Below are positions 52,968 to 62,815 of a stretch of DNA of 64,000 bases, piece after piece. The stretch lies in the NCBI RefSeq assembly GCF_001275135.1, contig NZ_LFQU01000008.1, positions 1 through 64,000 on the forward strand. Reading direction: 5' to 3'. This stretch comes from Xylanibacter rarus. Its GTDB lineage: Bacteria > Bacteroidota > Bacteroidia > Bacteroidales > Bacteroidaceae. The position numbers were made by a program, and so were the translations under genes. Positions within the stretch are counted from its first letter, which is position 1. Every line of letters starts with the position of its first letter. The notes under the pieces were generated by a model. The model was given only the letters and a program-made list of their open reading frames with translations, had not been told where the DNA came from and ran no database searches.

Positions 52968-53006
52968 CCGCGCAATAACACCATATGGTGTGTTGTGCGG
53001 TTTTTT
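52968..53006 (+). terminator. Rho-independent terminator of the porin gene
   Basis: A hairpin from CCGCGCAATAACACC to GGTGTGTTGTGCGG around ATAT, with one bulged base, followed by T6. Confidence 0.88.
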
Positions 53007-53085
53007 AATTTATGCGTATGCGATATTTATCGCTACTGATGCAGTATGATTTTTTGATATGTGCTTTTTTACCTTATGATATGTG

Positions 53086-53140
53086 GCGTTTTGCAGTATA
53101 AAACATGGCCTTTTGCATCCTAAAAAGCCATGTTTTGTAA
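53086..53140. repeat. Intergenic repeat with hairpin AAAACATGGC/GCCATGTTTT
   Basis: TTTTGCAGTATAAAACATGGCCTTTT starts at 53090. AAAACATGGC (53100-53109) and GCCATGTTTT form a perfect 10-bp stem. The nearest relative in the window is at 39384-39436. It lies in the 503-bp gap between porin and uvrA, which otherwise holds only terminators. Confidence 0.55.
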
Positions 53141-53356
53141 TGAACGTTATTTGTCGCTGATTATCAGTAGTTTACGAATACTCTTCAGACCTTGTAATGA
53201 GGCATTTTAATAAAGATCAATTTTGGACTAAAGATATGCGTCTTTTCCTTTAGTTAAGTATTGCTCGTAAATAATGATGCAGATTGTAATAGTTTGGAAA
53301 TGGCTGACAGCGCATAGGCAATGACTCAAAAATACATGTTCTTTTAAACAAAAAGA

Positions 53357-53407
53357 GCAAGTCTTTCAATATTAAAATGTAAAATCATTATATATTGACA
53401 GACTTGC
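53357..53407 (-). terminator. Probable terminator of uvrA
   Basis: GCAAGTCT-T-TCAATAT (53357-53372) pairs with ATATTGA-C-AGACTTGC (53392-53407). On the minus strand it is followed by TCTTTTTG. It starts 17 bp after the uvrA stop. Confidence 0.75.
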
Positions 53408-53423
53408 CTTATGTTTAATTCTA

Positions 53424-56252
53424 TTATGCCTGCAGCTCTTTCTTTAAGAATCGAGGAGTAAAGCCTTTCGTACTTTCTGCCACTTCTTCCGGTGTGCCTG
53501 TAGCCAATACAGTACCTCCGTTGCGTCCACCTTCTGGTCCCATATCTATTATATAGTCAGCCAGCTTTATTACGTCAAGGTTGTGCTCAATAATAATGAC
53601 TGTGTTGCCGCGGTCGACCAGCTCCTGAAGTACGTTCATCAGTATGCGTATATCTTCAAAATGCAGACCTGTTGTTGGTTCATCAAGGATATACAGCGTC
53701 TTGCCCGTGTCACGTTTGCTCAATTCTGTTGCCAGTTTCACTCGTTGGCTTTCACCTCCGCTAAGCGTCGTTGAGGGCTGTCCGAGTTTAATGTACCCAA
53801 GTCCTACATCCTGTATTGTTTTTATTTTTCGTAAAATATCAGGAATGTTTTCGAAGAATTCTACAGCCTGATTTATGGTCATGTCAAGTACGTCTGCTAT
53901 GCTCTTGCCTTTATATCTCACTTCAAGAGTTTCCCTGTTGTATCTTTTTCCGTGGCATACTTCACATGGTACCATTATGTCCGGCAGAAATCTCATTTCT
54001 ATTGTCTTATATCCGTTGCCGCCACAGGCTTCACATCTACCGCCTTTTACGTTAAATGAGAATCTGCCAGGCTTGTAGCCTCTTATCTTTGCTTCTGGAA
54101 GATTTACGAAAAGTGAGCGTATGTCACTAAACACACCTGTATATGTTGCCGGGTTTGAACGTGGTGTCCTTCCGAGCGGACTTTGGTCTACATTCACCAC
54201 CTTATCTATATGCTCAATGCCTTCAATGCTCTTGTATGGCATTGGCTTTTTGAGCGAACGATAGAAGTGTTGGCTCAGTATAGGTTGCAACGTTTCATTA
54301 ATTAATGTTGATTTGCCGCTTCCGCTCACTCCGGTAACGACAATGAGCTTGCCGAGAGGAAATTCGGCATCAATATTCTTAAGGTTGTTTCCAGATGCAC
54401 CTTTTAATATTATATATTTTCCGTTGCCTTTACGTCTTTCAGCAGGAACTTCTATTTTCATCTCTCCATTGAGATATTGGCTAGTAATGGTGTGCTGTTT
54501 CAGCATTTCATCAGGCTTACCCTGAAATACAACCTCTCCGCCTTTGCGTCCTGCCTTTGGACCTATGTCTACAATATAGTCTGCACTGAGCATCATGTCT
54601 TTGTCGTGTTCAACAACAATAACAGTATTGCCAAGGTCGCGTAGTTCTTTCAGTGATTTTATAAGTCTGTCATTATCACGTTGGTGCAATCCAATACTAG
54701 GTTCGTCCAATATGTAAAGTACGTTCACAAGTTGCGACCCGATTTGTGTTGCCAGTCTTATTCGCTGGCTCTCTCCACCGGAAAGCGTTGCTGATTGTCT
54801 ATTGAGTGACAAATAGTCGAGTCCAACTTCAAGCATGAAGTCGATTCTTGTTATAATTTCTTTAATGATTTCCGAGGCAATTTTTGTTTGTCTTTCGTTC
54901 AGATGCCTTTTTGCTTCGATAAGCCATTCTTTGAGTTCACTTATGTCAAGGTTTGCCACTTCAGATATATTCTTGTCCCATATTTTGTATGAAAGCGACT
55001 CGCGTTTTAGTCTTTGTCCGTTGCATTCTGGACATTGGCATACCGTCTGAAACTGATCGGCCCATTTCTGACCGCTTGCGCTGTCGTCATTTTCGATGAC
55101 ATTGTGAAGATATTTTATAATGCCGTCGAAGTCAACGAAATAGTCGCTTGATGTATGGACAAGTTCTTTTCTTATGCGTACGGGTTCAAGTGAGCCATAT
55201 AATATCTCGTTCATGGCTTCTTCTTGAATCTCATTTATTGGCGTGTTAAGGTCGCAGCCGTATTTCTCAAGAATTGCATCAATTTGCCAGAATATCATTT
55301 GGTTTTTATACTTTCCTAGCGGAATTATGCCTCCTTGTTTTATTGACAGCTTCATGTCCGGCATAATTTTGTTGATGTCAATCTCGTTTACATAGCCGAG
55401 CCCTTTGCAGCGCGGGCATGCGCCTTCGGGTGAGTTGAATGAGAATTTATTAGGGGCTGGATCTCCGTAGGACATACCTGTAGTGGGACACATTAGCCTT
55501 TTGCTGTAATATTTTGCTTCATTTGTGTCTTTTTCCATAATCATGAGCAGCCCATCTCCTTGCTTCATTGCTGCTGCAACGCTCTTTTTCAGCCGTTCGT
55601 CGTCTTTGTCCTGTACTTGCAGTTTGTCTATGACAACCTCGATGTTGTGGTTCTTGTACCTGTCAGTTTTCATTCCTCTGACAATTTCTTTCACCTCACC
55701 ATCTACTCTGATATGCAAGTATCCTTTTTTGCGCATGCTTTCAAACAGTTCGCGATAGTGACCTTTACGGTTGCGTACAAGAGGAGCCAATATGAAAATC
55801 TTCTTTCCGTCGTATTTTGTATGGATCATCTTCAGCACGTCTTCTTCCGTATATTTCACCATTTCTTCACCCGTTGCATAACTGTATGCAATACCTGCAC
55901 GTGCATACAGCAGGCGCAGATAGTCATATATTTCTGTTGTCGTTCCTACAGTAGATCTTGGGTTCTTGTTTGTAGTTTTCTGCTCGATGCTTATTACCGG
56001 ACTTAATCCAGTAATTTTGTCAACGTCAGGACGTTCCATTCCGCCAAGGAAGTTGCGTGCATAGGCAGAAAACGTTTCGATATACCGTCTTTGGCCTTCA
56101 GCGTATATGGTGTCGAAGGCAAGTGATGACTTGCCTGAACCGCTAAGTCCGGTTATAACAGTAAGACTGTTACGCGGAATTTCTACGTTTATGTTTTTAA
56201 GATTGTGTACGCGTGCTCCCCACACGTTTATCTTTTCATCTTCTCTATCCAT
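53424..56252 (-). CDS. uvrA: Excinuclease ABC subunit A
   Basis: The DNA-damage recognition ATPase of nucleotide excision repair, 942 residues from ATG 56252 ([20 protein letters not shown]). A start at 56330 would overlap the upstream gene. It has two ABC ATPase halves with Walker A ([27 protein letters not shown]), signatures ([26 protein letters not shown]) and Walker B. Zinc-module cysteines appear at [10 protein letters not shown] and CPECNGQRL in the first half and at [27 protein letters not shown] in the second. Full length and intact. It follows the CHU_C gene by 37 bp. Confidence 0.97.
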   Translation of the reverse strand: MDREDEKINVWGARVHNLKNINVEIPRNSLTVITGLSGSGKSSLAFDTIYAEGQRRYIETFSAYARNFLGGMERPDVDKITGLSPVISIEQKTTNKNPRSTVGTTTEIYDYLRLLYARAGIAYSYATGEEMVKYTEEDVLKMIHTKYDGKKIFILAPLVRNRKGHYRELFESMRKKGYLHIRVDGEVKEIVRGMKTDRYKNHNIEVVIDKLQVQDKDDERLKKSVAAAMKQGDGLLMIMEKDTNEAKYYSKRLMCPTTGMSYGDPAPNKFSFNSPEGACPRCKGLGYVNEIDINKIMPDMKLSIKQGGIIPLGKYKNQMIFWQIDAILEKYGCDLNTPINEIQEEAMNEILYGSLEPVRIRKELVHTSSDYFVDFDGIIKYLHNVIENDDSASGQKWADQFQTVCQCPECNGQRLKRESLSYKIWDKNISEVANLDISELKEWLIEAKRHLNERQTKIASEIIKEIITRIDFMLEVGLDYLSLNRQSATLSGGESQRIRLATQIGSQLVNVLYILDEPSIGLHQRDNDRLIKSLKELRDLGNTVIVVEHDKDMMLSADYIVDIGPKAGRKGGEVVFQGKPDEMLKQHTITSQYLNGEMKIEVPAERRKGNGKYIILKGASGNNLKNIDAEFPLGKLIVVTGVSGSGKSTLINETLQPILSQHFYRSLKKPMPYKSIEGIEHIDKVVNVDQSPLGRTPRSNPATYTGVFSDIRSLFVNLPEAKIRGYKPGRFSFNVKGGRCEACGGNGYKTIEMRFLPDIMVPCEVCHGKRYNRETLEVRYKGKSIADVLDMTINQAVEFFENIPDILRKIKTIQDVGLGYIKLGQPSTTLSGGESQRVKLATELSKRDTGKTLYILDEPTTGLHFEDIRILMNVLQELVDRGNTVIIIEHNLDVIKLADYIIDMGPEGGRNGGTVLATGTPEEVAESTKGFTPRFLKKELQA

Positions 56253-56289
56253 TTCTAATTTGACTCTTTGATGTACAATTCTGGATACT

Positions 56290-57015
56290 TTATTCTGTTG
56301 TTGATGTTCCTGATTCTTCTGTGTATCCACGTAACAAATTGACGTCTCTTCTTATATTAAATGTGCGTCCGTCAGCTCCTTTTGCTTTTACTAAAACAAA
56401 GTAGACACCCTGTTTTACGTCTTTCCCATTATATTTTCCGTCCCATCCTCCGGCAGGATCGTCCCATTCATACAGCTTTTGTCCCCAGCGGTTAAATATG
56501 TATGCATGGAATTCAATAATAGACTGATATCCGTCTTTGGCCTTATATATATCATTTATGCCGTCTCCGTTAGGTGAAAATGCATTTGGCATTTCTAGTT
56601 TGCTCTCGCTTATCGTAACGCGCATTGGCCCTATTTCATCCCAATATTCTTGAGTATATGCTATTGTGTCATTTCCATTGATGAAGGTTGCATATACTAC
56701 GATATTGTGAGTGCCTGCTTTTGTAAAAGTATATTCAGTGTTTTCCTCATATCTTGTCAGATATGGTGTACTTTCTCCGTCAATGGTGAACCTCCATTCA
56801 TAATTGGCACTATATTCACCTACATTTTGTGGATTAGCCTGAAAGCGCCCTACTAGTGGAGCATTTCCGGACATATTAGAGTTTTCCTCTTCTCCTTCAT
56901 CAGTTACATAAGTGGCTGTAGGGCTGATTGTCGGTATTTCGTCGTAAGTGTCTGCCTTTATGTTTATGGCAGTTATGAGTGTTGCTACGCAACTGAATAA
57001 AAGTATGATTCTCAT
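56290..57015 (-). CDS. Exported protein with gliding-motility-type C-terminal domain (CHU_C)
   Basis: A 241-residue secreted protein. A signal peptide (MRIILLFSCVATLITAINIKA) is followed by a PKD-like domain (about 50-130, YEWRFTIDGESTPYLTRYEENTEYTFTKAGTHNIVVYA). The C-terminal CHU_C/type B sorting-like domain carries the signature MPNAFSPNGDGINDIYKA, FHAYIFNRWGQKLYEWDDPAGGWDGKYNGKDVKQGVYFVLVKAKG. This domain is associated with type IX secretion. The protein continues about 20 residues beyond the domain, so sorting is uncertain. Upstream partner of uvrA. Confidence 0.85.
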   Translation of the reverse strand: MRIILLFSCVATLITAINIKADTYDEIPTISPTATYVTDEGEEENSNMSGNAPLVGRFQANPQNVGEYSANYEWRFTIDGESTPYLTRYEENTEYTFTKAGTHNIVVYATFINGNDTIAYTQEYWDEIGPMRVTISESKLEMPNAFSPNGDGINDIYKAKDGYQSIIEFHAYIFNRWGQKLYEWDDPAGGWDGKYNGKDVKQGVYFVLVKAKGADGRTFNIRRDVNLLRGYTEESGTSTTE

Positions 57016-57034
57016 TTCTTCAAAATATATTTAT

Positions 57035-57043
57035 GCAAATTTA
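57035..57043 (-). promoter_or_regulatory. -7 box of the CHU_C-uvrA operon
   Basis: Minus-strand TAAATTTGC, 19 nt before the ATG at 57015. No -33 element at standard spacing. Confidence 0.55.
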
Positions 57044-57053
57044 CGTAATAAAG

Positions 57054-57085
57054 TTGATTTAGACGCTCTTTTTTTGTATTTTTGC
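57054..57085 (+). promoter_or_regulatory. Promoter of the LysM-PorT operon
   Basis: TTG (57054-57056), 20 bp, then TATTTTTGC (57077-57085). The leader to the ATG at 57205 is about 110 nt. Confidence 0.7.
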
Positions 57086-57204
57086 ACACAAAAGTTTGGT
57101 AAGGCTTTGCACGGCATGACCAATTATATATGTCTGCTTGGTAGTGGCATTGGTGTTTAGTCTTTATCAACATTGGATTAAATAAGATACCAAATTAAAT
57201 AAAT

Positions 57205-58545
57205 ATGAGGCATTTTTCACGATATATCGTGCTGTTTCTAGTTTTTTTTGCAGCATTCGATATGTTTGCACAAAACAAGGACGTGCAGGATATGCACAAG
57301 GTTAAACGTAGTGAAACAATTTTTGGAATTGCCCGTAAATATGGCATTACGGTGAGTGAACTTATTAAGGCTAATCCGGAAATGAATGATCCGAATTACG
57401 AGCTTAAAAAAGGTGATTATATCATTATACCAAAGTCTGGTAAGTCGGTAGTTTCTAAGTCTGTAAATACATCTGATAAGGCCATAAAGACATCATCAAA
57501 GTCTGTCAAAGTTGGAGTATTGTTGCCGCTGCACAATGTTGATGGTGATGGACGTCGTATGTTGGAATATTATCGTGGCCTGCTTATGGCTTGTGATGAC
57601 TTGAAGAAGGAAGGATTGTCGATAGAAATTAATGCGTGCAATTTGCCGATAGATGGAAACGTTTATCAAACATTATCTACGGCAGGACTTAATAAGGCTG
57701 ATGTTATTTTTGGACCGCTTTATACGAAACAGGTAAAGCCTATTGCCGATTTTGCCAAGGATAATGGGGCAAAGCTGGTTATACCATTTTCTATTAATGG
57801 CAATGATGTCGCATCAAATTCTAACATTTTTCAGGTTTATCAGTCTCCTGAATATTTTTATAATGAAGTTATTAAGCATTTCGTTTATCGTTTCAGTAAC
57901 TATCATGTTGTTGTTATCGACTGTAACGACCGCACAAGTGATAAGGGGGTGTTTACATTCGGACTGCGTAAAGAACTTGAAGCTAGGAACATTTCATGTA
58001 ATGTGACAAATTTGAATTCCAGCGATGCAATGTTTGCCAAATCATTCAGTGCAGTAAAGCCAAATATGGTAATATTGAATACAGGACGTTCACCTGAACT
58101 AAATCAGGTTTTGGAAAGGTTGGATGCACTTACTGGTGAGCATCCTTCGTTGGCAGTTTCATTGTTTGGATATACAGAATGGCTAATGTATGTGAAATAC
58201 AACCAGGAAAAGTTTTTTAAGTATGATACATATATCCCGACAGCAGCATATTACAACTCTTATTCAACCAAGGTAAAGACTTTGGAAAACAGATATATGC
58301 GTTGGTTTAAGAGCAGTATGATGGATTATCTGCCACGTTTTGCCCTTACTGGTTATGATCATGGCATGTTCTTCCTGCGTGGTATATATAACAATGGAAA
58401 GAAGTTTAATGGAAGTACTGCTGATAAAAATGCAGTACAAACACCATTGCATTTTACCAAACTTGGTTCTGGTGGATATCAGAATGCCGGTTTTATGTTT
58501 GTCCATTACAATCGTAATAATACGATATCACTTATCAATTTTTGA
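57205..58545 (+). CDS. LysM protein with periplasmic binding-protein-like domain
   Basis: A 446-residue exported protein. A signal peptide (MRHFSRYIVLFLVFFAAFDMFA) and a LysM module at about 30-75 (MHKVKRSETIFGIARKYGITVSELIKANPEM, KKGDYIIIP) would hold it to peptidoglycan. From about residue 100 a LivK/Leu-Ile-Val-binding-type fold follows (KVGVLLPLHNVDGDGRRMLEYYRGLLMACDDLKKEG, VIFGPLYTKQVKPIADFAKDNGAKLVIPFS). No transporter genes are adjacent, so a role as ABC-transport receptor is unlikely; envelope binding or a structural role is more plausible. The next gene starts 8 bp downstream. Confidence 0.88.
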   Translation: MRHFSRYIVLFLVFFAAFDMFAQNKDVQDMHKVKRSETIFGIARKYGITVSELIKANPEMNDPNYELKKGDYIIIPKSGKSVVSKSVNTSDKAIKTSSKSVKVGVLLPLHNVDGDGRRMLEYYRGLLMACDDLKKEGLSIEINACNLPIDGNVYQTLSTAGLNKADVIFGPLYTKQVKPIADFAKDNGAKLVIPFSINGNDVASNSNIFQVYQSPEYFYNEVIKHFVYRFSNYHVVVIDCNDRTSDKGVFTFGLRKELEARNISCNVTNLNSSDAMFAKSFSAVKPNMVILNTGRSPELNQVLERLDALTGEHPSLAVSLFGYTEWLMYVKYNQEKFFKYDTYIPTAAYYNSYSTKVKTLENRYMRWFKSSMMDYLPRFALTGYDHGMFFLRGIYNNGKKFNGSTADKNAVQTPLHFTKLGSGGYQNAGFMFVHYNRNNTISLINF

Positions 58546-58553
58546 CAGAAAAG

Positions 58554-59294
58554 ATGCGTAGATTATTAATATCGGCTGTGTTTTCTTTGTTGGTGTCTGG
58601 AGCATATGCCCAGATAGGATTGTATCGTAATGATATGAGTATCGGTGTAAACGGAGGATATGTTTTGAGTAATGTCGGTTTTAATCCGAAAGTAAATCAG
58701 ACATATCATGGAGGTTTTACCGGGGGCGTGTCTTTTAGATATGTTTGTGAAAAGTATTTCAGTACAATCTGTGCTTTGCAGGCGGAAGTAAACTTCGCCC
58801 AGATTGGATGGAAGGAGGAAATACTCGATGCAAATGACGCTCCTGTAATAAACCCTGTTACAGGTGTGGCTGAGCAATATAGCCGAACAATGAATTATGT
58901 GCAGATACCGATATTTGCTCATTTAGGGTGGGGACGTGAGGATAAAGGCTTTCAGTTCTTTTTTCAAGCTGGTCCGCAGCTGGGTTTCTGTCTAAGTGAA
59001 TCAACCAAGATGAATTTTAATTTTGAGGACATAAACCTAGATGATCGTGTTAACCATACGGTTGCTCAAGATACAATGGCTGTAGAGAATAAATTTGACT
59101 ATGGTATAGCAGCCGGACTTGGAGTTGAGTATTCTCATCCTAAAGTTGGTCATTTCCAGTTGGAAGCACGTTATTATTATGGCCTGGGCAATATCTATGG
59201 TGATTCAAAGAAAGATTATTTTGGCAAGTCAAACTTTGGTAATATAATTGTTAAGCTTACTTATTTGTTTGATATTATTAGGACGAAGAAGTAG
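58554..59294 (+). CDS. porT: PorT-family outer-membrane beta-barrel protein
   Basis: A 246-residue protein from ATG 58554 (MRRLLISAVFSLLVSGAYAQ signal); the TTG at 58542 overlaps the preceding stop and is not favoured. The eight-strand barrel pattern includes DMSIGVNGGYVLSNVGFNP, GFTGGVSFRYVCEKYFSTICALQAEVNFAQIGWKEE, YVQIPIFAHLGWG and FGNIIVKLTYLFDI. PorT is a component associated with type IX secretion in Porphyromonas; many PorT-like barrels have no tested role, so the symbol is tentative. Confidence 0.78.
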   Translation: MRRLLISAVFSLLVSGAYAQIGLYRNDMSIGVNGGYVLSNVGFNPKVNQTYHGGFTGGVSFRYVCEKYFSTICALQAEVNFAQIGWKEEILDANDAPVINPVTGVAEQYSRTMNYVQIPIFAHLGWGREDKGFQFFFQAGPQLGFCLSESTKMNFNFEDINLDDRVNHTVAQDTMAVENKFDYGIAAGLGVEYSHPKVGHFQLEARYYYGLGNIYGDSKKDYFGKSNFGNIIVKLTYLFDIIRTKK

Positions 59295-59340
59295 TTGATT
59301 GCTTTTGTCTTTAAAACAAGTAAGTCTTAATTGAAAATAA

Positions 59341-59380
59341 AAGAAGCGGCAGGTGAGAATCATTTCACCTGCCGCTTCTT
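59341..59380. terminator. Bidirectional terminator with 16-bp perfect stem
   Basis: AAGAAGCGGCAGGTGA (59341-59356) and TCACCTGCCGCTTCTT (59365-59380) enclose 8 nt. It lies between the convergent PorT-like and TPR genes and can serve both. Confidence 0.9.
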
Positions 59381-59407
59381 ATTTCTTGTTATTTATAATA
59401 GCACCGA

Positions 59408-61078
59408 TTATTTAGAATACTTTTCTATCATTGCTTGTGCTTGAACATGCCCCAGCTCTTTGGCCTTTTCTAAGTTTGACATTCCGTTGCCCTTATCTCC
59501 TTTATTTATCTGTGCTAACCCTAATATCAGATAACCGTCTGCATATTCAGGTGCAAGCTCAATACATTTTGTTGCAGTTTTTATAGCGTCATCCATCATG
59601 TTTACTCTTAGTTCCAATGATGCTTTTTCTGCATAATATGTTGGTTCTTTCGGGGCAAGCATAATAGCTGTTGATATATCTATCAAAGCTTGTTGGTAAA
59701 GTTTTGCTTTTACTTCTGCTTGTTCACGTATATAATAGAAATTAGCATTTACATTTCCGTTTACCAGAATTTCGTAGCGTGTGTAGTCAAAGACAGCTTG
59801 TCTGAAGCTGTCTGTCGTAATATAAGCTTCCGCACGTGCCAAGAAATACGGAGCTGCTTCTCTAAGTCTTAAAGTGTCTGTTGTTGTTATGGCACTGTCA
59901 AGCAGCGCTATAACCTCTTTCATTGGGGCTTTAAGCATTTGTTTGCATTGTGATGCGTTATAGAATAATTCCGGGTTTCTTATTGATGTCTTTGTCAGGT
60001 CCATGAACATGTCATAGGCTTTCTGATATTCGCCCTTTGCATATGTTATGAGTGCCTGTTGGTGCTGATATGATGGCTGAGGATTTATTGCATATGCTTT
60101 ATTAATTTCCTCAAAAGCCTTGTCCAGATTCCAGGCCGCGTATGGTATGTCGCTTTTATAAACTTCTTTGTTGTATATTATTTTGCTGTAATTATAGTGA
60201 GCCTCATCTTTGTTTTCAACCTTCTTGATGGCCGTTTCCATTTCTTTTTCAGCACTTTCAAAGTCATTTGCGTCAAGATATATTTGTGCTTGAGCTGTAT
60301 AGCCGTCAACAGAAGTAGGGTATTGGTTTATGAAATCGCTGACTATAGCCGCATGTTTTATTGAGTCATTCGCTTGTGCCGCCATCATGAGTGTCAGAAG
60401 AGCCTGGCTCTTGTCTGTCGGCAATGATGGAGGTATGCCTATCTTTTTCATGGTTTCATCTTCAACAGAAAGTCCTGTTGTCTGCAGTTCGGTAATAAAC
60501 TTTGCGTCTGTTGCGTGTATGTCTGTTGATGTCGTAGACGGTTGCATTATTCCAATAACTTGTCCTTCAGAATTAACAAAAGGGCAGGCATTTGTGTTTT
60601 CCGGAACAGCAAGTGAGAATATATAATATGAGTATTTATCCATAAACGTTTCTACGTTTTTTACAGTTGCAGCTGTTATTGTCGGTGATTTTTCTGCATA
60701 TGATACAAGCCATGCCTGTGAGCCAGAAGCAGATGCAGATTGTGCAACATTCAGTGGAATAGTTTTGCCGCTGACCTTAAATTTTGCAACGTCATATATA
60801 TCATTGACGCCCATTATTCTTTCTACATTCATTTCGCGTCCTTTGCTGTCTGTAACAATAGCTTTAGATGCTCCAATAAATGGCTTAAGGTCACTTATTG
60901 CTTCACCATTATTGCCGACAAACACACCATGGCTTGTTGAAAGAACAGTTCCATCTGCGTTGTATGTTGTTAGTTTGAATACGGATTTTGCCGCATTCTT
61001 TACGGCTGAAGGCTGTGCTTTGCTGTTGCCGCATACACAAAGTATGATTAATGTTAAAATAACTCCTATCTGTTTCAT
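59408..61078 (-). CDS. Exported trypsin-fold (inactive) and TPR repeat protein
   Basis: A 556-residue secreted protein. A signal peptide (MKQIGVILTLIILCVCGNSKAQ) is followed by a trypsin-like beta-barrel (25-200) in which the catalytic sites look lost. His is replaced in GEAISDLKPF, Asp is retained (VNDIYDVAKFKV), and the Ser loop GNSGGP has become NTNACP (Asn163). From about 225 on, six or more tetratricopeptide repeats follow (YTAQAQIYLDANDFESAEKEMETAI, YADGYLILGLAQINKGDKG). The combination suggests a scaffold or binding protein in the periplasm rather than a protease. It ends the coaBC-DUF4835-recN operon, 3 bp after recN. Confidence 0.82.
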   Translation of the reverse strand: MKQIGVILTLIILCVCGNSKAQPSAVKNAAKSVFKLTTYNADGTVLSTSHGVFVGNNGEAISDLKPFIGASKAIVTDSKGREMNVERIMGVNDIYDVAKFKVSGKTIPLNVAQSASASGSQAWLVSYAEKSPTITAATVKNVETFMDKYSYYIFSLAVPENTNACPFVNSEGQVIGIMQPSTTSTDIHATDAKFITELQTTGLSVEDETMKKIGIPPSLPTDKSQALLTLMMAAQANDSIKHAAIVSDFINQYPTSVDGYTAQAQIYLDANDFESAEKEMETAIKKVENKDEAHYNYSKIIYNKEVYKSDIPYAAWNLDKAFEEINKAYAINPQPSYQHQQALITYAKGEYQKAYDMFMDLTKTSIRNPELFYNASQCKQMLKAPMKEVIALLDSAITTTDTLRLREAAPYFLARAEAYITTDSFRQAVFDYTRYEILVNGNVNANFYYIREQAEVKAKLYQQALIDISTAIMLAPKEPTYYAEKASLELRVNMMDDAIKTATKCIELAPEYADGYLILGLAQINKGDKGNGMSNLEKAKELGHVQAQAMIEKYSK

Positions 61079-61081
61079 CGT

Positions 61082-62749
61082 TTATAATGTTTTTAATAAT
61101 TCTTTGGCATTGTTTATGGCTGCATCAGAAATTTCAGAGCCACTGAGCATCTGTGCGATTTCTTTTGTGCGTTCGTCCTTGCTTAAAATGAGCATGCGAC
61201 TGCTCGTGCCATGTTCTGTTTCTTCCTTAAACACTTTATAATGAGTGGTTCCTTTTGCTGCAATCTGTGGCAAATGAGTAATGCTTATGACCTGACGGTT
61301 GGCTTTTCCCATTTCCTGCATTATATCACCCATCTTTTCTGCAATTTTCCCGCTAACTCCGGTGTCTATTTCATCGAATATTATTGTAGGCAGTTTCACA
61401 GCACCGCTTATCATTGCTTTAAGTGACAACATAACTCTTGCAATTTCACCTCCGGATGCAACCTGTGCTACAGGTTGTACAGGTGTGCTGGTATTGGCAC
61501 TGAATAAGAATGATATCCGGTCGTGGCCATCCTCACTGATATTTTTGTTTTCGATTTTTATAGAGAATCTTACGTTAGGTATTCCTAAGGGTATGAGCCT
61601 GTTACGCATTTCCTGCTCAATCACTTTCGATGCTTTTGTCCTTATTTCTGTCAGTTTAGATGCTATGGCTTCACACTCCTTAAGTAAACGTGCTTCTTCT
61701 GATTTAAGCTTATCTAACTCTTCATCACTGTTGTCGATATTACTTATCTGTTTCTCCAGATTATTTTGTATATTAATGAGATCCGCAATATTGGACACAT
61801 GATATTTTTGTTCAAGAGAATAGATTTTGTCAAGCTGACTGTTTATCTGTTCAAGTCTTGAGGGATCGAATTCGATATTGTCGGCTTCTGAATTTATTTC
61901 GTCAGATATATCTTTCAGTTCTATAAAACAGCTTTCCAACCTGTCTGAAATAGAACTGATTTCAGGATATATGCTTGTTATGCCGATAATGGAGCGCGAT
62001 GCTTCCTTCACTTTATCAAGTACATTATTGTCTGATTCATATGAGTTTAGTGAAGTTCCGGCTGAATAGAGCGCTGTCTTTATCTCTTCTACGTGACTTA
62101 ATTTTTCGCTTTCCCGCTCGAGCTCTTCCTGCATGCCGTCTTTCAGTTCTGCTTCTGTGAGCTCTTTTAGCTGAAAACGGATGTAGTCTTCATTTTTTTT
62201 ATTTTCTTCAATTTCTTTGCATAGTCTGTCTACGGCTTTCTTTGCATCTTTATATGCATTGAAATGTTCCTTGTATTTTATAAGGAGTTCTCTGTCCTTG
62301 GCTATAATGTCGACTACGTTTAGCTGGAAATCTTCTTCGTTCAGCAAGAGGTTTTGATGCTGACTGTGTATGTCTATAAGCTGTTGTCCCAAAGTGCGCA
62401 TTAGGTTTAATGCAACGGGGGTGTCATTAATGAAAGAACGTGTCTTTCCTGATGAGTTCAGTTCTCTTCTTAATATACAGTCGGTATCGTCAAAGTCGAT
62501 ATTGTTTTCTGTGAAAAAGTCCTGCATGTTATATCGGCTTATGTCGAAATGAGCCTCAATAACACATTTTGAACTATTTGATTTTATGCTTTTCACGTCT
62601 GCACGCTGTCCTAGAAGCAGATTTATCGCTCCTAAGATAATACTTTTTCCGGCTCCGGTTTCACCTGTAATGACCGAAAAGCCAGGATTGAAATGTATGT
62701 CAAGTGTATCAATCAGCGTAAAGTTCCTAATATATAACTGTTTCAGCAT
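61082..62749 (-). CDS. recN: DNA repair protein RecN
   Basis: A 555-residue SMC-like ATPase of double-strand break repair. Walker A is GETGAGKSIILGAINLLLGQRAD at the N-terminus, then paired coiled coils (about 150-370). The C-terminal head carries the signature VASGGEIARVMLSLKAM and Walker B IIFDEIDTGVSGKIAEKMG, ending with ITHLPQIAAKGTTHYKVFKEE. Usual length and intact. It lies between DUF4835 and the TPR gene. Confidence 0.96.
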   Translation of the reverse strand: MLKQLYIRNFTLIDTLDIHFNPGFSVITGETGAGKSIILGAINLLLGQRADVKSIKSNSSKCVIEAHFDISRYNMQDFFTENNIDFDDTDCILRRELNSSGKTRSFINDTPVALNLMRTLGQQLIDIHSQHQNLLLNEEDFQLNVVDIIAKDRELLIKYKEHFNAYKDAKKAVDRLCKEIEENKKNEDYIRFQLKELTEAELKDGMQEELERESEKLSHVEEIKTALYSAGTSLNSYESDNNVLDKVKEASRSIIGITSIYPEISSISDRLESCFIELKDISDEINSEADNIEFDPSRLEQINSQLDKIYSLEQKYHVSNIADLINIQNNLEKQISNIDNSDEELDKLKSEEARLLKECEAIASKLTEIRTKASKVIEQEMRNRLIPLGIPNVRFSIKIENKNISEDGHDRISFLFSANTSTPVQPVAQVASGGEIARVMLSLKAMISGAVKLPTIIFDEIDTGVSGKIAEKMGDIMQEMGKANRQVISITHLPQIAAKGTTHYKVFKEETEHGTSSRMLILSKDERTKEIAQMLSGSEISDAAINNAKELLKTL

Positions 62750-62815
62750 TTTATATTGAAATGAAATATATTATTTTATTTTTTATTTTCTCCCAATAAC
62801 TGTTTTGCGAAGCAT

